Of a stretch of DNA of 64,000 bases, positions 36,733 through 47,329 are shown piece after piece. The DNA is taken from positions 2,356,001 through 2,420,000 of the forward strand of contig NZ_CP132339.1 in assembly GCF_030944405.1 (NCBI RefSeq), written 5' to 3'. Positions within the stretch are counted from its first letter, which is position 1. Each line of letters opens with the position of its first letter. The notes below the pieces were generated by a model. It was not told the DNA's origin, did no database searches, and was given only the letters and a program-made list of their open reading frames with translations. This stretch comes from Janthinobacterium sp. J1-1 (lineage in GTDB: Bacteria; Pseudomonadota; Gammaproteobacteria; Burkholderiales; Burkholderiaceae_D). The translations under genes and the position numbers were made by a program.

Positions 36733-37299
36733 ATGGCGCTGCGCAGCTTTTCGGATTACCGGGTACTGATCGTGCCGGGCTTGCATAACAGCGGTCCCGA
36801 GCATTGGCAGAGCCGCTGGCAGCGCCTGTATCCGCAGTTCGAGCGGGTCGAGCAGGACGACTGGGAACAGCCCGACCTGGCGGCCTGGTCGGCAAAACTG
36901 GACCGGGCGCGGCGCGAAGACAGCCGTCCCACCCTGATCGTCGCCCACAGCTTCGGCTGCCTGACGACGGCCCACAGCCTGGCGCGCGATCCGCATGGCG
37001 TGGCCGGCGTGCTGCTGGTGGGGCCGGCCGATCCCGAGAAATTCGGTGTGGCGGAGATATTGCCGCACAAGCGATTGCCTTGCCCCGGCATCCTGATCGC
37101 CAGCCAGACCGATCCGTGGATGAAGGCCGAACACGCGGCGCAGTGGGCGCGCCGCTGGAATTGCAAGTATATTGACGGCGGTGCGCTGGGCCATATCAAC
37201 GCCGAGTCCCGTTTGGGTGACTGGGTGTATGGCCAGGCGCAACTGCAAACGCTGTTTGACCTGGCGCAAAGCAGCACGCGCCACCGTCATGCAGCCTGA
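36733..37299 (+). CDS. RBBP9/YdeN-type alpha/beta hydrolase
   Basis: A 188-residue serine hydrolase of the RBBP9/YdeN family. It has the typical N-terminal VLIVPGLHNSGPEHWQSRW and the nucleophile elbow IVAHSFGCL. The Asp lies in SQTDPWM and the His in ALGHINAES. Substrate is unknown. Placement within the sulfate cluster suggests use with sulfur starvation, but this is inference. Confidence 0.88.
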   Translation: MALRSFSDYRVLIVPGLHNSGPEHWQSRWQRLYPQFERVEQDDWEQPDLAAWSAKLDRARREDSRPTLIVAHSFGCLTTAHSLARDPHGVAGVLLVGPADPEKFGVAEILPHKRLPCPGILIASQTDPWMKAEHAAQWARRWNCKYIDGGALGHINAESRLGDWVYGQAQLQTLFDLAQSSTRHRHAA

Positions 37300-37344
37300 T
37301 AGTCCAACCCCCTATTGCGGTAAAAACCTGTTGAGGAGATCACG

Positions 37345-37983
37345 ATGACTTTACGCCTGGGCGATACCGCCCCCGACTTTGAACAAGACAGCTCGATCGG
37401 CACCATCAAGTTCCACGAGTGGGCTGGCGATTCCTGGGTGGTGCTGTTCTCCCACCCGGCCGATTTCACCCCTGTCTGCACCACCGAACTGGGCCTGACC
37501 GCCAAGCTGAAACCGGAATTCGACAAGCGCAACGTGAAAGCCGTGGCGCTGTCGGTCGATGCGGCCGAATCGCACAAGAGCTGGATCAAGGATATCGAAG
37601 AGACGCAAAACACGGTGGTGGGCTTCCCCATCATCGCCGACGTCGACAAGAAAGTGTCGGTGCTGTACGACATGATCCACCCGGAACAGTCCGTCACCGC
37701 CACCGTGCGCTCGGTGTTCGTCATCGACCCGAACAAGAAAGTGCGCCTGATCCTCACGTATCCGCTGAGCACCGGCCGCAACTTCGACGAAATCCTGCGC
37801 GTGATCGACGCCCTGCAACTGACGGACGGCTACACGGTCGCCACCCCCGGCAACTGGAAAGATGGCGATGACGTCATCATCCCATTGCCGGTGCAGGACC
37901 CGGAAGTGATCAAGCAGAAGTATCCGAAAGGATTTACAGCCGCGAAACCCTACCTGCGCCTGACGCCACAGCCGAACAAATAA
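37345..37983 (+). CDS. 1-Cys peroxiredoxin (Prx6/LsfA type)
   Basis: A 212-residue thiol peroxidase that reduces hydroperoxides. The peroxidatic cysteine is in SHPADFTPVCTTEL near residue 47. The Prx6-type C-terminal arm (DGDDVIIPLPVQDPEVIKQK) is complete and no resolving cysteine is seen. Related LsfA proteins lie in sulfur-starvation clusters of pseudomonads, which fits this location between sbp and cysTWA. GAGGAG precedes the ATG. A terminator follows. Confidence 0.93.
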   Translation: MTLRLGDTAPDFEQDSSIGTIKFHEWAGDSWVVLFSHPADFTPVCTTELGLTAKLKPEFDKRNVKAVALSVDAAESHKSWIKDIEETQNTVVGFPIIADVDKKVSVLYDMIHPEQSVTATVRSVFVIDPNKKVRLILTYPLSTGRNFDEILRVIDALQLTDGYTVATPGNWKDGDDVIIPLPVQDPEVIKQKYPKGFTAAKPYLRLTPQPNK

Positions 37984-37996
37984 GCCACTTCCCTTG

Positions 37997-38026
37997 AAAA
38001 CGCACCTTGCCGGTGCGTTTTTTTTC
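37997..38026 (+). terminator. Intrinsic terminator of the peroxiredoxin gene
   Basis: AAAACGCACC pairs with GGTGCGTTTT around TTGCC, followed by more T. It separates the sbp-hydrolase-peroxiredoxin unit from cysTWA. Confidence 0.88.
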
Positions 38027-38068
38027 GTCCCATGCTTTATACGCTGATGTATGCATTTTGCATCTAAG

Positions 38069-38098
38069 CAAATGAGAAATGGTTAGTTCTTTTTATAA
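38069..38098 (+). promoter_or_regulatory. Conserved block upstream of cysT
   Basis: This is the counterpart of the block before sbp (CAAATG then TTAGTTCTTTTTATAA), 58 bases before the cysT start. It is a candidate CysB site. Confidence 0.45.
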
Positions 38099-38155
38099 CG
38101 ATTGCATGTGAATATGGCGCCCTGTTACTCGAAAATGTAATAAGAAGGGGTTTCC

Positions 38156-39016
38156 ATGTCTGAAGCAACACTAGCACCGGTGAAGGCGCGGGGAGCGCCG
38201 TTCCGGGTCATGCCTGGCTTTAAACTGTCGCTGGGCTTTACGCTGTTCTACCTGGCGCTGATCGTCCTGATCCCGCTGTCGTCGGTGTTCCTGAAGACGT
38301 TTACGATGACGTGGGAAGCGTTTTTCAACGCCGTCACGTCCGAGCGCGTGATGGCCTCGTACCGTTTGACGTTTGGCGCGTCGCTGATCGCCGCCCTGCT
38401 CAACGTGATTTTCGGCGGCATCCTGGCCTGGGTGCTGGTGCGCTACAAATTTCCCGGCAAGCGCATTATCGACGCCTTGGTCGACCTGCCGTTCGCCCTG
38501 CCAACGGCGGTGGCCGGCATTACCCTGACGGCCCTGTATTCTTCGAATGGCTGGTTCGGCCAGTTCATCGAAGGCGTGCTGGGCATCAAGGTGGCGTTCA
38601 CGCCGCTGGGCGTGGTGGTGGCGCTGACCTTTATCGGCCTGCCCTTCGTCGTGCGCACGGTGCAGCCGGTGCTGGAAGACGCGGAAAAAGAACTCGAAGA
38701 AGCGGCCGCCAGCCTGGGCGCCAATTCCCTGCAAACATTCACCCGCGTGATTTTCCCGACCATCCTGCCGTCGCTGCTGACCGGCTTCGCGCTGGCCTTT
38801 GCGCGCGCCACCGGCGAATACGGTTCCGTCATTTTTATCGCCGGCAATATGCCGATGGTGTCGGAAATCACCCCGCTGTTCATTATTACCAAGCTGGAGC
38901 AGTACGACTACGCGGGCGCCACGGCGATTGCCGTCGTGATGCTGGTGATCTCCTTCCTGCTGTTGTTGACGATTAACCTGCTGCAAGCGTGGACACGCGG
39001 AAAGGGCAAGAAATAA
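38156..39016 (+). CDS. cysT: Sulfate ABC permease CysT
   Basis: A 286-residue membrane subunit of the sulfate/thiosulfate importer. It has six hydrophobic segments and the permease coupling motif [20 protein letters not shown]. It is the first gene of cysTWA-cysB; its stop overlaps the cysW start (TAATG). Confidence 0.95.
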   Translation: MSEATLAPVKARGAPFRVMPGFKLSLGFTLFYLALIVLIPLSSVFLKTFTMTWEAFFNAVTSERVMASYRLTFGASLIAALLNVIFGGILAWVLVRYKFPGKRIIDALVDLPFALPTAVAGITLTALYSSNGWFGQFIEGVLGIKVAFTPLGVVVALTFIGLPFVVRTVQPVLEDAEKELEEAAASLGANSLQTFTRVIFPTILPSLLTGFALAFARATGEYGSVIFIAGNMPMVSEITPLFIITKLEQYDYAGATAIAVVMLVISFLLLLTINLLQAWTRGKGKK

Positions 39017-39942
39017 TGACGACCAAAGTTTCCGCCGTCGCCAATGTGGAAGATGCGCTGCCGAAAGCGCGCCGCATCGAGCCTGCCGTCGGCCCCGTGG
39101 TGCTGGAACCCTTGTGGGTGCGCACCGTCCTGATCAGCATCGCGCTGCTGTTCCTCACCGCTTTCCTGATCGTGCCGCTGGTGGCCGTGTTTGCCGAAGC
39201 ATTTAAAAAGGGCTGGGAAGCGTATGTGGCGGCGATTATCGATCCGGACGCGATTTCCGCCATCAAGCTGACCCTGATCACGGCGGCGATTGCCGTGCCG
39301 CTGAACCTGGTGTTCGGCGTGGCCGCCTCCTGGTGTATTGCCAAGTTCGAGTTCCGCGGCAAGAGCATCCTGCTGACCCTGATCGACCTGCCGTTTTCCG
39401 TCTCGCCGGTGATTTCCGGCCTGATCTATGTGCTGATGTTCGGCGCCCAGGGCTGGTTCGGTCCGTGGCTGCAGGAACACGACATCAAGATCCTGTTTGC
39501 CGTGCCCGGCATCGTGCTGGCGACCATCTTCATCACCTTCCCGTTCGTGGCGCGCGAGCTGATTCCGCTGATGCAGTCGCAGGGCAGCGAAGAGGAAGAG
39601 GCGGCGCTGGTACTGGGCGCCTCGGGCTGGAATACCTTCCGCCGCGTGACCTTGCCGAACATCAAGTGGGGCCTGCTGTATGGCGTGATTTTGTGCAATG
39701 CGCGCGCCATGGGCGAGTTCGGCGCCGTGTCGGTGGTGTCCGGCCATATCCGCGGAGAAACCAACACCATGCCGCTGCAGGTGGAGATTCTGTACAACGA
39801 GTACAACTTTGCCGCCGCGTTTGCCGTGGCGTCCTTGCTGGCCCTGCTGGCGCTGGTGACCCTGGCCCTGAAAGCCTTTATTGAGTGGCGTTTGAACGAG
39901 AGCGACGCCGACGATTCCGCCTTACGTTCCACGGAGCACTGA
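39016..39942 (+). CDS. cysW: Sulfate ABC permease CysW
   Basis: A 308-residue second permease subunit. The coupling motif reads [20 protein letters not shown]. The start at 39016 overlaps the cysT stop; an upstream in-frame start at 38989 would lie within cysT. The C-terminus ends SALRSTEH shortly before cysA. Confidence 0.95.
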   Translation: MTTKVSAVANVEDALPKARRIEPAVGPVVLEPLWVRTVLISIALLFLTAFLIVPLVAVFAEAFKKGWEAYVAAIIDPDAISAIKLTLITAAIAVPLNLVFGVAASWCIAKFEFRGKSILLTLIDLPFSVSPVISGLIYVLMFGAQGWFGPWLQEHDIKILFAVPGIVLATIFITFPFVARELIPLMQSQGSEEEEAALVLGASGWNTFRRVTLPNIKWGLLYGVILCNARAMGEFGAVSVVSGHIRGETNTMPLQVEILYNEYNFAAAFAVASLLALLALVTLALKAFIEWRLNESDADDSALRSTEH

Positions 39943-39943
39943 C

Positions 39944-41014
39944 ATGACCATCGCAGTTAAAAACATCAACAAGCGTTTCGGCGATTTCGTCGCCCTCGAC
40001 AATATCTCGCTGGACTTTCCCGCCGGTGAACTGACCGCGCTGCTGGGCCCGTCCGGCTGCGGCAAGACCACCTTGCTGCGCATTATCGCCGGCCTGGAAC
40101 ATCCGGACAGCGGCCAAGTGCTGCTCGACGCGCAAGACGCGTCGAACCGCCATGTGCGCGAGCGGCAAGTCGGTTTCGTGTTCCAGCACTATGCGCTGTT
40201 CAAGCACATGACCGTGTTTGAAAACGTGGCCTTTGGCCTGCGCGTGAAATCGCGCAGCGAGCGCCCGTCCGAGGACCAGATCCGCCGCAAGGTAAAAGAT
40301 TTGCTGGAGCTGGTGCAGCTGGACTGGCTGGCCGACCGCTATCCGCCGCAGTTGTCCGGCGGCCAGCGCCAGCGTATCGCGCTGGCCCGCGCGCTGGCGG
40401 TCGAGCCGCGCGTGCTGCTGCTCGACGAACCGTTCGGCGCGCTGGACGCCAAGGTGCGCAAGGAACTGCGCCGCTGGCTGCGCCGCCTGCACGACGACCT
40501 GCATGTGACCAGTATTTTTGTGACGCACGACCAGGAAGAGGCGCTGGAAGTGGCCGACCAGGTGGTGCTGATGAACAAGGGCACCGTCGAGCAGCTCGGC
40601 TCGCCCGAGCAGGTCTACAACCATCCCGCGTCACCGTTTGTGTATGGCTTCCTCGGTAACGTCAACCTGTTCCATGGCCGCGTGCACGACGGCGTGATGG
40701 CCACCGGCGACGCCAGTTTCGACGTGCCCGACTATGCGGGCGTGAGCGACAGCAAGGGCACCGCCTATGTGCGGCCGCATGACCTGGAAATCGACCGCTA
40801 CACGCCGGGCGCCGACGGCATCGTGGTGAAGCTGAGCCGTGCCCATGCGATCGGCCCGCTGGCCCAGCTGGATTTGCAGCGCGTCGATAACAGCGAGCTG
40901 ATCGAAGCCGTGATGTCGAACGAGCGCTTCAGCCATCTGCAACTGAAAGAGGGCGAGACCCTGGTCGTGCGCCCGAAACGCCTGCACGTGTTCGTTGAAC
41001 CAACAAGAACCTAA
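39944..41014 (+). CDS. cysA: Sulfate ABC ATPase CysA
   Basis: A 356-residue ATPase that drives sulfate import. Walker A is [11 protein letters not shown], the signature is [15 protein letters not shown] and Walker B is [11 protein letters not shown], followed by the H-loop [10 protein letters not shown]. The C-terminal TOBE-like regulatory part begins near residue 240 (YVRPHDLEI). It starts one base after the cysW stop codon. Confidence 0.96.
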   Translation: MTIAVKNINKRFGDFVALDNISLDFPAGELTALLGPSGCGKTTLLRIIAGLEHPDSGQVLLDAQDASNRHVRERQVGFVFQHYALFKHMTVFENVAFGLRVKSRSERPSEDQIRRKVKDLLELVQLDWLADRYPPQLSGGQRQRIALARALAVEPRVLLLDEPFGALDAKVRKELRRWLRRLHDDLHVTSIFVTHDQEEALEVADQVVLMNKGTVEQLGSPEQVYNHPASPFVYGFLGNVNLFHGRVHDGVMATGDASFDVPDYAGVSDSKGTAYVRPHDLEIDRYTPGADGIVVKLSRAHAIGPLAQLDLQRVDNSELIEAVMSNERFSHLQLKEGETLVVRPKRLHVFVEPTRT

Positions 41015-41029
41015 AAGGCTGGAATCACC

Positions 41030-41962
41030 ATGAACTTTCAACAATTGCGCTCGATCCGCGAGGCAGCGCGCCGCGGCTATAACCTGACGGAAGTGGCGAA
41101 CGCCCTGTTCACCTCGCAGCCTGGCGTGAGCCGGCAGATCCGCGAGCTGGAGGACGAGCTGGGCGTGGTCATTTTCGAGCGCAACGGCAAGCGGCTGACG
41201 GGCCTGACGGAGCCGGGCAAGGGCATCCTGAAGATCGTCGACCGGCTGTTGATCGAAGCGGAAAACCTGCAGCAGGCCAGCCTGGAATACAGCGGCCAGA
41301 CCAGCGGCACCTTGTCGGTGGCGGCCACCCACACCCAGGCCCGCTATGCGCTGCCGAAAGTGGTGCAGGGCTTTCGCGCGGCGTTTCCCGATGTGCGCAT
41401 CGCGCTGCAGCAAAGCGCTCCCGAACATATCGCGGAATGGGTCTTGTCGGGCAAGACCGATATCGGCATCGCCACCGAGGGCCTGAGCCAGTTCCCCGAC
41501 CTGGTGTCGTTCCCGTGCTACCGCTGGAGCCATCTGATCGTGGTGCCGGACGGCCACCCGCTGCTCGAGCACTCGCCGATCCGGCTGGAAGACCTGGCGA
41601 AATACCCGTTGATCACCTACGACAAGGGTTTTACGGGCCGCGGCCATATCGACGATGCGTTTGCCAAGGCCGGCGTGGCCACCGACATCATTTTGACGGC
41701 CATGGATTCGGACGTCATCAAGCAGTACGTGGCGCTGGGCATGGGCGTGGGCATCGTCGCCTCGATGGCCTTCGACCATGGCCGCGACAAGGGGCTGCGC
41801 GCGGTCGAAGCGTCGCACCTGTTCGCCACCAATACCACCCGCCTGGCCGTGCGCCGCGGCGCCTATCTGCGCTCGTATGCCTATGAATTCATTTTGCAGC
41901 TGGCGCCGGACCTGACGCGCGAGGATATCGACCGCGCCATGGGCGGCGAGGAAGCGCTTTAA
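41030..41962 (+). CDS. cysB: CysB-family LysR-type regulator
   Basis: A 310-residue activator of sulfate assimilation. It begins MNFQQLRSIREAARRGYNLT with the helix-turn-helix EVANALFTSQPGVSRQIREL, both hallmarks of CysB/Cbl. The effector domain has TTxTQARYALP-type sequence (ATHTQARYALP) for binding N-acetylserine or sulfur signals. It is the last gene of the cys operon, 16 bases after cysA. It may be Cbl/SsuR rather than CysB itself. Its stop overlaps the convergent mmcQ-like remnant. Confidence 0.88.
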   Translation: MNFQQLRSIREAARRGYNLTEVANALFTSQPGVSRQIRELEDELGVVIFERNGKRLTGLTEPGKGILKIVDRLLIEAENLQQASLEYSGQTSGTLSVAATHTQARYALPKVVQGFRAAFPDVRIALQQSAPEHIAEWVLSGKTDIGIATEGLSQFPDLVSFPCYRWSHLIVVPDGHPLLEHSPIRLEDLAKYPLITYDKGFTGRGHIDDAFAKAGVATDIILTAMDSDVIKQYVALGMGVGIVASMAFDHGRDKGLRAVEASHLFATNTTRLAVRRGAYLRSYAYEFILQLAPDLTREDIDRAMGGEEAL

Positions 41963-42226
41963 TTGAGCAGGACGTCGAGCATGGCGCGCTGCGCGCGCGT
42001 CAGTTTCGCCACGGCGCGCGCGTGGGAATCCTGTACCAGTTCGGCCAGGTAGTCCGCCGGAAAGCGCGCCACGTCGACGATGGTCACCCAGTGAAAGCGG
42101 CCCATGTAGCGCGCCGGCTTCACGCCCGGCATGCCGGTCAGTTCGACAAAACGGTCCGCGCTCACGCGCAGGCTGAAGCGCCATTGTTCGGGCGCGCTGG
42201 TCTTGAAATACGCAAAAACGGGAGGC
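41959..42226 (-). pseudogene. MmcQ/YjbR-family gene remnant lacking its 5' end
   Basis: The frame reads VFAYFKTSAPEQWRFSLRV, then SADRFVELTGMPGVKPARYM. It continues through GRFHWVTIVDVARFPADYL to a stop at 41959. This matches the C-terminal three quarters of MmcQ/YjbR DNA-binding-like proteins. The N-terminal 30 or so residues are missing: just upstream the frame enters a terminator-like hairpin at 42212-42245 and a REP palindrome, and no ATG is in frame. A 68-residue product from a GTG is possible but unlikely to fold. Confidence 0.65.
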
Positions 42227-42245
42227 GCTATGCCCCCCGTTTTGC
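42212..42245. terminator. Terminator-like hairpin fused to the mmcQ remnant
   Basis: GCAAAAACGGGAGGC pairs with GCCCCCCGTTTTGC (one bulge, one mismatch) around GCTAT, giving T-runs on both strands. Its position just where the mmcQ frame loses similarity suggests that a deletion joined another gene's terminator to it. Confidence 0.55.
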
Positions 42246-42266
42246 ATGTTGTGGGTCAACAATGTT

Positions 42267-42296
42267 GTCGGATTACGCGCTGCGCGCTAATCCGAC
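42267..42296. repeat. REP-like palindrome, copy 1
   Basis: GTCGGATTACGCGC, TG, GCGCGCTAATCCGAC. It forms a near-perfect hairpin. The IS110 element begins at the CT immediately after it. Confidence 0.85.
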
Positions 42297-42326
42297 CTTG
42301 TATTATTCCTCTCATGCGGTTGGTGG

Positions 42327-43493
<1,167 letters not shown>

Positions 43494-43541
43494 CGGGGAT
43501 AACAGTATCTACGATCTTGTCATGGCACGCAGGTCGCGTAG

Positions 43542-43567
43542 GTCGGATTAGCGTAGCGTAATCCGAC
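43542..43567. repeat. REP-like palindrome, copy 2
   Basis: GTCGGATTA, GCGTAGCG, TAATCCGAC, preceded by GTAG. With copy 1 it would form an inverted REP pair once the IS110 element is removed. It is 15 bases before the TonB-receptor stop codon. Confidence 0.85.
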
Positions 43568-43581
43568 ACCACCCGCCCGCC

Positions 43582-45984
43582 TTACCAGCTATAACCCGCC
43601 TTCGCATAGTAATAACGGCCATTGAAACCGTTCGGCGCGAAGATGCTGTACGGCTGGGTACCGGCCACGTTCAGGTTGCCGGCGCTGGTCACTTGCGCCG
43701 GGTAGCGGTTGGTGACGTTGTCGATGCCGGCGGCCAGGCGCCAGTTCTTGCCCAGCTTGACCGAGGTCGACAGGTCCAGCACCCATTGCGGATCGTAGTT
43801 CTGGTCCAGCGCGACATTGTTTTGCGGCACGGTGAAGCTGCCGTAGCGCGTGACCACGCCGTGTGCGTTCCAGTTGCCGAAGCCATAGTCGGCGGCCAGG
43901 CTGAACTTGTCTTTCGGCGAGGCCACGGTGGCGCGGGCAACCGTCTGGCGGTCGATCAGCAGCAGGTTGTTGGCCGTCAGGACGGCCGGATTGTCGGCGA
44001 TTTTCTGTACCGAGCTCTTGTTATGGTTGTACGCCACGGTGAAGTCCAGGCGGTCTTTTTCCTGCAGGTCGATGCGGTAGGTGCTGACGATGTCGACACC
44101 TTCGGTGCGCGTGTCGACCGCGTTGGTGAAGTAGCGCGCGGCGCCGACGGCCGTGCCCTGCGCCGCCAGCTGGGCCTGCAGCGCGCTGTTCAGCGCCAGG
44201 TTGGCCGAGAACAGGATGCGGTTGTCGATGTCGATGCGGTAGGCGTCGATCGAGGTGGTGAAGTTGCGGTTCGGCTGGAATTGCAGGCCCAGGCTGTAGT
44301 TGCGGGCTTTTTCCGGCTTCAGGTCCTGTGCACCGAGGGCGCGCGCCTGTGGCGTATTGACGGCGAAGGTGCCCGTTTCGATCGGCGTATTGGTGCCGTT
44401 GATGACCTGGAAGTTGGTGGTGGTAATCGTGTAGTACTGCTGCGCCAGCGAGGGCGCGCGGAAGCCGCTCGAGGCCGTGCCGCGCAGCGACAGCGCGTCG
44501 GTAAAGGCGTAGCGGGCCGATCCCTTGGCCGAGGTGGTGTTGCCGAAATCGCTGTAGCGCTCGTGGCGCAGTGCCACGCCGCCCGACAGCTTCCTGGTCA
44601 CTTCCGCTTCCAGGTTCACATAGATCGATTCATTGTGGCGCGAGTGGCTGCCGGCGTTGGCCGGACGAAAGCCGGCAAAGCCCTGCGAGCCGCTGCCCGT
44701 GTACGACGCTTCGTCGCCGGCGCCGATGCTGTATTTTTCATGACGCGCTTCCGCACCGACGGCCACCGTCAGCGGTCCCGTAAAGGCGGGCACGGCAAAT
44801 TCGCGCGCGGCGTCGAGGTTGAACACGGTCTGCTCGTTTTTCAGCGAACCAGCATGGAAATGCGTGGGGCTGTTGATGCCCAGCGGGCCGATCGACAGGT
44901 TGATGGTGTTGTCCAGGTCCAGTTCGAACTTGTTGCTGCCGTAGTTCAGGCTGGCATCCCAGCGCCAGCCGGCCGCTTCCCCGCGCAGGCCGGTCACCAG
45001 GGACTGGTCGGTCAGGGTGCTGTTTTGCAGCGGCAGGAAGCCTTCCGGGTAGACTGGCGTGCGCAGCGCGGTGCCGTTGTAGGCCGTGCGCCAGGTGGCG
45101 GCGGCCGAGGTGTCGCGCTTGCCGTAGTTACCGAAGGCATACCAGTCGATATTGTCGTTGATGTGGTATTCGCTGTTGACGAAGAGGGTGGCCGGCTGGC
45201 TTTCGGCGTCGCCGTAGCGCTGGTTGACCTTGCCGTAGCGCGGCTCCAGCGGATTGCGGAAGTCGGCGCCGGCGCGGTTGGTCGGATCGCGGTCGGCCAC
45301 TTCGGCCGACAGGCGCAGCCAGCCGTCTTCACCGAGCGCAAAGCCGGCCGAACCCTTGATCGACTTCTGCTTGCCGTCGCGTTCCTGGGTCTGGCCATAG
45401 CCCACTTCCACGTCGCCACCGGCCGCGCCTTTTTTCAGGATGATGTTGATCACGCCGGCGATCGCGTCGGAACCGTACTGGGCGGCGGCGCCATCGCGCA
45501 GCACTTCCACATGGTCGATGGCGGCCAGCGGAATCGCGTTCAGGTCGACCGGCGCCGAGCCGCGGCCCAGCGAGCCGTTGACGTTGACCACGGCCGACGT
45601 ATAACGGCGCTTGCCGTTGACCAGCACCAGCGTCTGGTCGGGCGACAGGCCGCGCAGCTGGGCCGGACGCACGGCGTCGCTGGCGTCGGCGCCGGTAGCG
45701 CGGGCGAAGTTCAGCGACGGCAGCAGGCGCGCCAGCACGGTGGCCAGTTCGCCCGAACCCGTGCTTTGCAGGTCGCGCGAGGTCAGAATGTCGATCGGCG
45801 ATTCGGAATCGATGGTGCGGCGGTTTTTCGCAAAGGTGCCGGTGACCACCACCGATTGCAGTTCGCCGTCGGCCGGCAGCTCCTGCTGGGCGTGGGCGGG
45901 CAGGGCGAAACAGGCCACCAGGCTGGCGGCGATGACGGTCTTGACGGGCAGGGCGCGGGTGGTGCGTGTAGTAACAGGACTCAT
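43582..45984 (-). CDS. TonB-dependent outer-membrane receptor
   Basis: An 800-residue outer-membrane importer. It has a signal peptide (cleavage after AHA) and a TonB-box region near QSVVVTGTF. The plug domain reads SPIDILTSRDLQSTG, QLRGLSPDQTLVLVNGKRR and IDHVEVLRDGAAAQYGSDAI, then AGVINIILKKG. The C-terminal barrel ends in an aromatic residue (YAKAGYSW). Its ligand is unknown; no regulator or sigma factor lies beside it. Confidence 0.95.
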   Translation of the reverse strand: MSPVTTRTTRALPVKTVIAASLVACFALPAHAQQELPADGELQSVVVTGTFAKNRRTIDSESPIDILTSRDLQSTGSGELATVLARLLPSLNFARATGADASDAVRPAQLRGLSPDQTLVLVNGKRRYTSAVVNVNGSLGRGSAPVDLNAIPLAAIDHVEVLRDGAAAQYGSDAIAGVINIILKKGAAGGDVEVGYGQTQERDGKQKSIKGSAGFALGEDGWLRLSAEVADRDPTNRAGADFRNPLEPRYGKVNQRYGDAESQPATLFVNSEYHINDNIDWYAFGNYGKRDTSAAATWRTAYNGTALRTPVYPEGFLPLQNSTLTDQSLVTGLRGEAAGWRWDASLNYGSNKFELDLDNTINLSIGPLGINSPTHFHAGSLKNEQTVFNLDAAREFAVPAFTGPLTVAVGAEARHEKYSIGAGDEASYTGSGSQGFAGFRPANAGSHSRHNESIYVNLEAEVTRKLSGGVALRHERYSDFGNTTSAKGSARYAFTDALSLRGTASSGFRAPSLAQQYYTITTTNFQVINGTNTPIETGTFAVNTPQARALGAQDLKPEKARNYSLGLQFQPNRNFTTSIDAYRIDIDNRILFSANLALNSALQAQLAAQGTAVGAARYFTNAVDTRTEGVDIVSTYRIDLQEKDRLDFTVAYNHNKSSVQKIADNPAVLTANNLLLIDRQTVARATVASPKDKFSLAADYGFGNWNAHGVVTRYGSFTVPQNNVALDQNYDPQWVLDLSTSVKLGKNWRLAAGIDNVTNRYPAQVTSAGNLNVAGTQPYSIFAPNGFNGRYYYAKAGYSW

Positions 45985-46269
45985 CGACTATATCTCTTCG
46001 GTTAGTGATTCAGGTTCCGCGGACCGTGGCGGTCCGGTGATGTCATCAGATTAACAGTGGGCGCGTGGCGCGCTTACGAATGCTTCTGTGTATCGTTATG
46101 CGATAAACGGATAATGCGTGGGCAATTTGCGGGAGTGGCGCATATCGCCTTGCTATCCAGCATACGGCGGCGCATGGCAAAGCCGCAATGGTGCACTGCG
46201 GTGGTCTGCTGCTTGTTGTATAAAAACGACTGCCGGCGGCGCGGATGGCCGCCGGCGAAGAGGAGGCGC
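45985..46269. promoter_or_regulatory. Upstream region of the TonB receptor
   Basis: 285 bases, non-coding. It contains a CGGACC-GTGGC-GGTCCG hairpin at 46018-46034 about 35 bases before the receptor start, which may affect its mRNA leader, and the terminator of the aldo/keto reductase gene at its far end. Confidence 0.45.
46222..46256 (-). terminator. Intrinsic terminator of the aldo/keto reductase gene
   Basis: On the minus strand GCCGGCGGC pairs with GCCGCCGGC and is followed by AGTCGTTTTT, 14 bases after the stop. Confidence 0.8.
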
Positions 46270-47316
46270 TTATTGACCGGGGTTGGTCAGGGTGGCATGG
46301 ATGGCGTCGACCGCCTTCACCACGTCCGGCGACAGCGTGATTTGATAGGCGTCGATATTGTGGGCCAGCTGCTCCAGGCTGGTCGCACCGATAATGGTCG
46401 ATGCGATAAACCAGCGCGAGTAGCACCAGGCCAGCGCCAGCTGGGTTGGCGTCAAACCGTTGGCGCGCGCCAGCGCCGCGTACTGGCGCGCCGCCTCGAT
46501 GGTGGCCGGGCGGATATAACGGGGGCTCCAGCCGGGCGGGAAGATGGTCAGGCGGCCGCGCGCCTGCGGATCGTCGAGGTACTTGGCTGTCAGCTGGCCG
46601 AACGCCAGCGGGCTGTAGGCCAAGAGGCCCACGTTCTCGCGGTGGCAGGTTTCGTCCAGCAGGCCGGTCTCGAACTGGCGCGCCGTCAGGTTGTACAGGT
46701 TCTGAATCGAGGCGATGCGCGGCAGGCCTTTCAGTTCGGCCTGCTTGATATATTCGCAGACGCCCCACGACGACTCGTTCGATACGCCGACATGGCCGAT
46801 CTTGCCTTCGTCGACCAGCTTGCCCAGGATCGCCAGGGTGTCCTCGATGGCGACCGCCTCGCGTTCATGCTGCGGGTTGTAGCTATTGGCGCCAAAAATC
46901 GGCAGGTTGCGGCTGGGCCAGTGCAACTGGTACAGATCGATATGCTCGGTCTGCAAACGGCGCAGGCTGTCTTCGACGGCGGCGCGGATATTGACCGCGT
47001 CGAGGTTGTTCTTGCCGCCGCGTATCCAGTGCATGCGGCTGTTCGGCCCGGCGACCTTGCTGGCCAGCACGATCTGGCCGCGCTTGCCGCTTTTCTTCAG
47101 CCAGCTGCCGATATAGCGCTCGGTATTGCCCTGCGTCTCGGCGCTGGCCATCACCGGATACATCTCGGCCGTGTCGATGAAGTTGATGCCGCGCTCAAGC
47201 GCGTAATCGAGCTGGCTGTGCGCTTCCGCTTCGCTGTTCTGTTCACCGAAGGTCATGGTGCCCAGGCAGATTTTGCTGACCAGCAGATCGCTGGAACCGA
47301 GTGTGGTCTTCTCCAT
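46270..47316 (-). CDS. Aldo/keto reductase (Tas-like)
   Basis: A 348-residue NAD(P)H-dependent oxidoreductase with a TIM-barrel fold. The catalytic tetrad is visible: Asp and Tyr in FIDTAEMYP, Lys in VLASKVAG and His in LYQLHWPSR. The cofactor-binding C-terminal IIGATSLEQLAHN is present. The insertions after the Tyr and Lys residues match the Tas/YajO type. The start at 47316 follows GGAG. pyrD ends 13 bases upstream of this start, so the two may be co-transcribed. Confidence 0.93.
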   Translation of the reverse strand: MEKTTLGSSDLLVSKICLGTMTFGEQNSEAEAHSQLDYALERGINFIDTAEMYPVMASAETQGNTERYIGSWLKKSGKRGQIVLASKVAGPNSRMHWIRGGKNNLDAVNIRAAVEDSLRRLQTEHIDLYQLHWPSRNLPIFGANSYNPQHEREAVAIEDTLAILGKLVDEGKIGHVGVSNESSWGVCEYIKQAELKGLPRIASIQNLYNLTARQFETGLLDETCHRENVGLLAYSPLAFGQLTAKYLDDPQARGRLTIFPPGWSPRYIRPATIEAARQYAALARANGLTPTQLALAWCYSRWFIASTIIGATSLEQLAHNIDAYQITLSPDVVKAVDAIHATLTNPGQ

Positions 47317-47329
47317 GGTCTCTCCTGTC

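Noticed and set aside
40631..42262. 543-codon minus-strand frame across cysA, cysB and the mmcQ remnant
   Set aside because: It crosses several real genes and shows no family motif.
43693..46005. 770-codon open frame antisense to the TonB receptor
   Set aside because: Same GC artefact; the sense frame has all receptor motifs.
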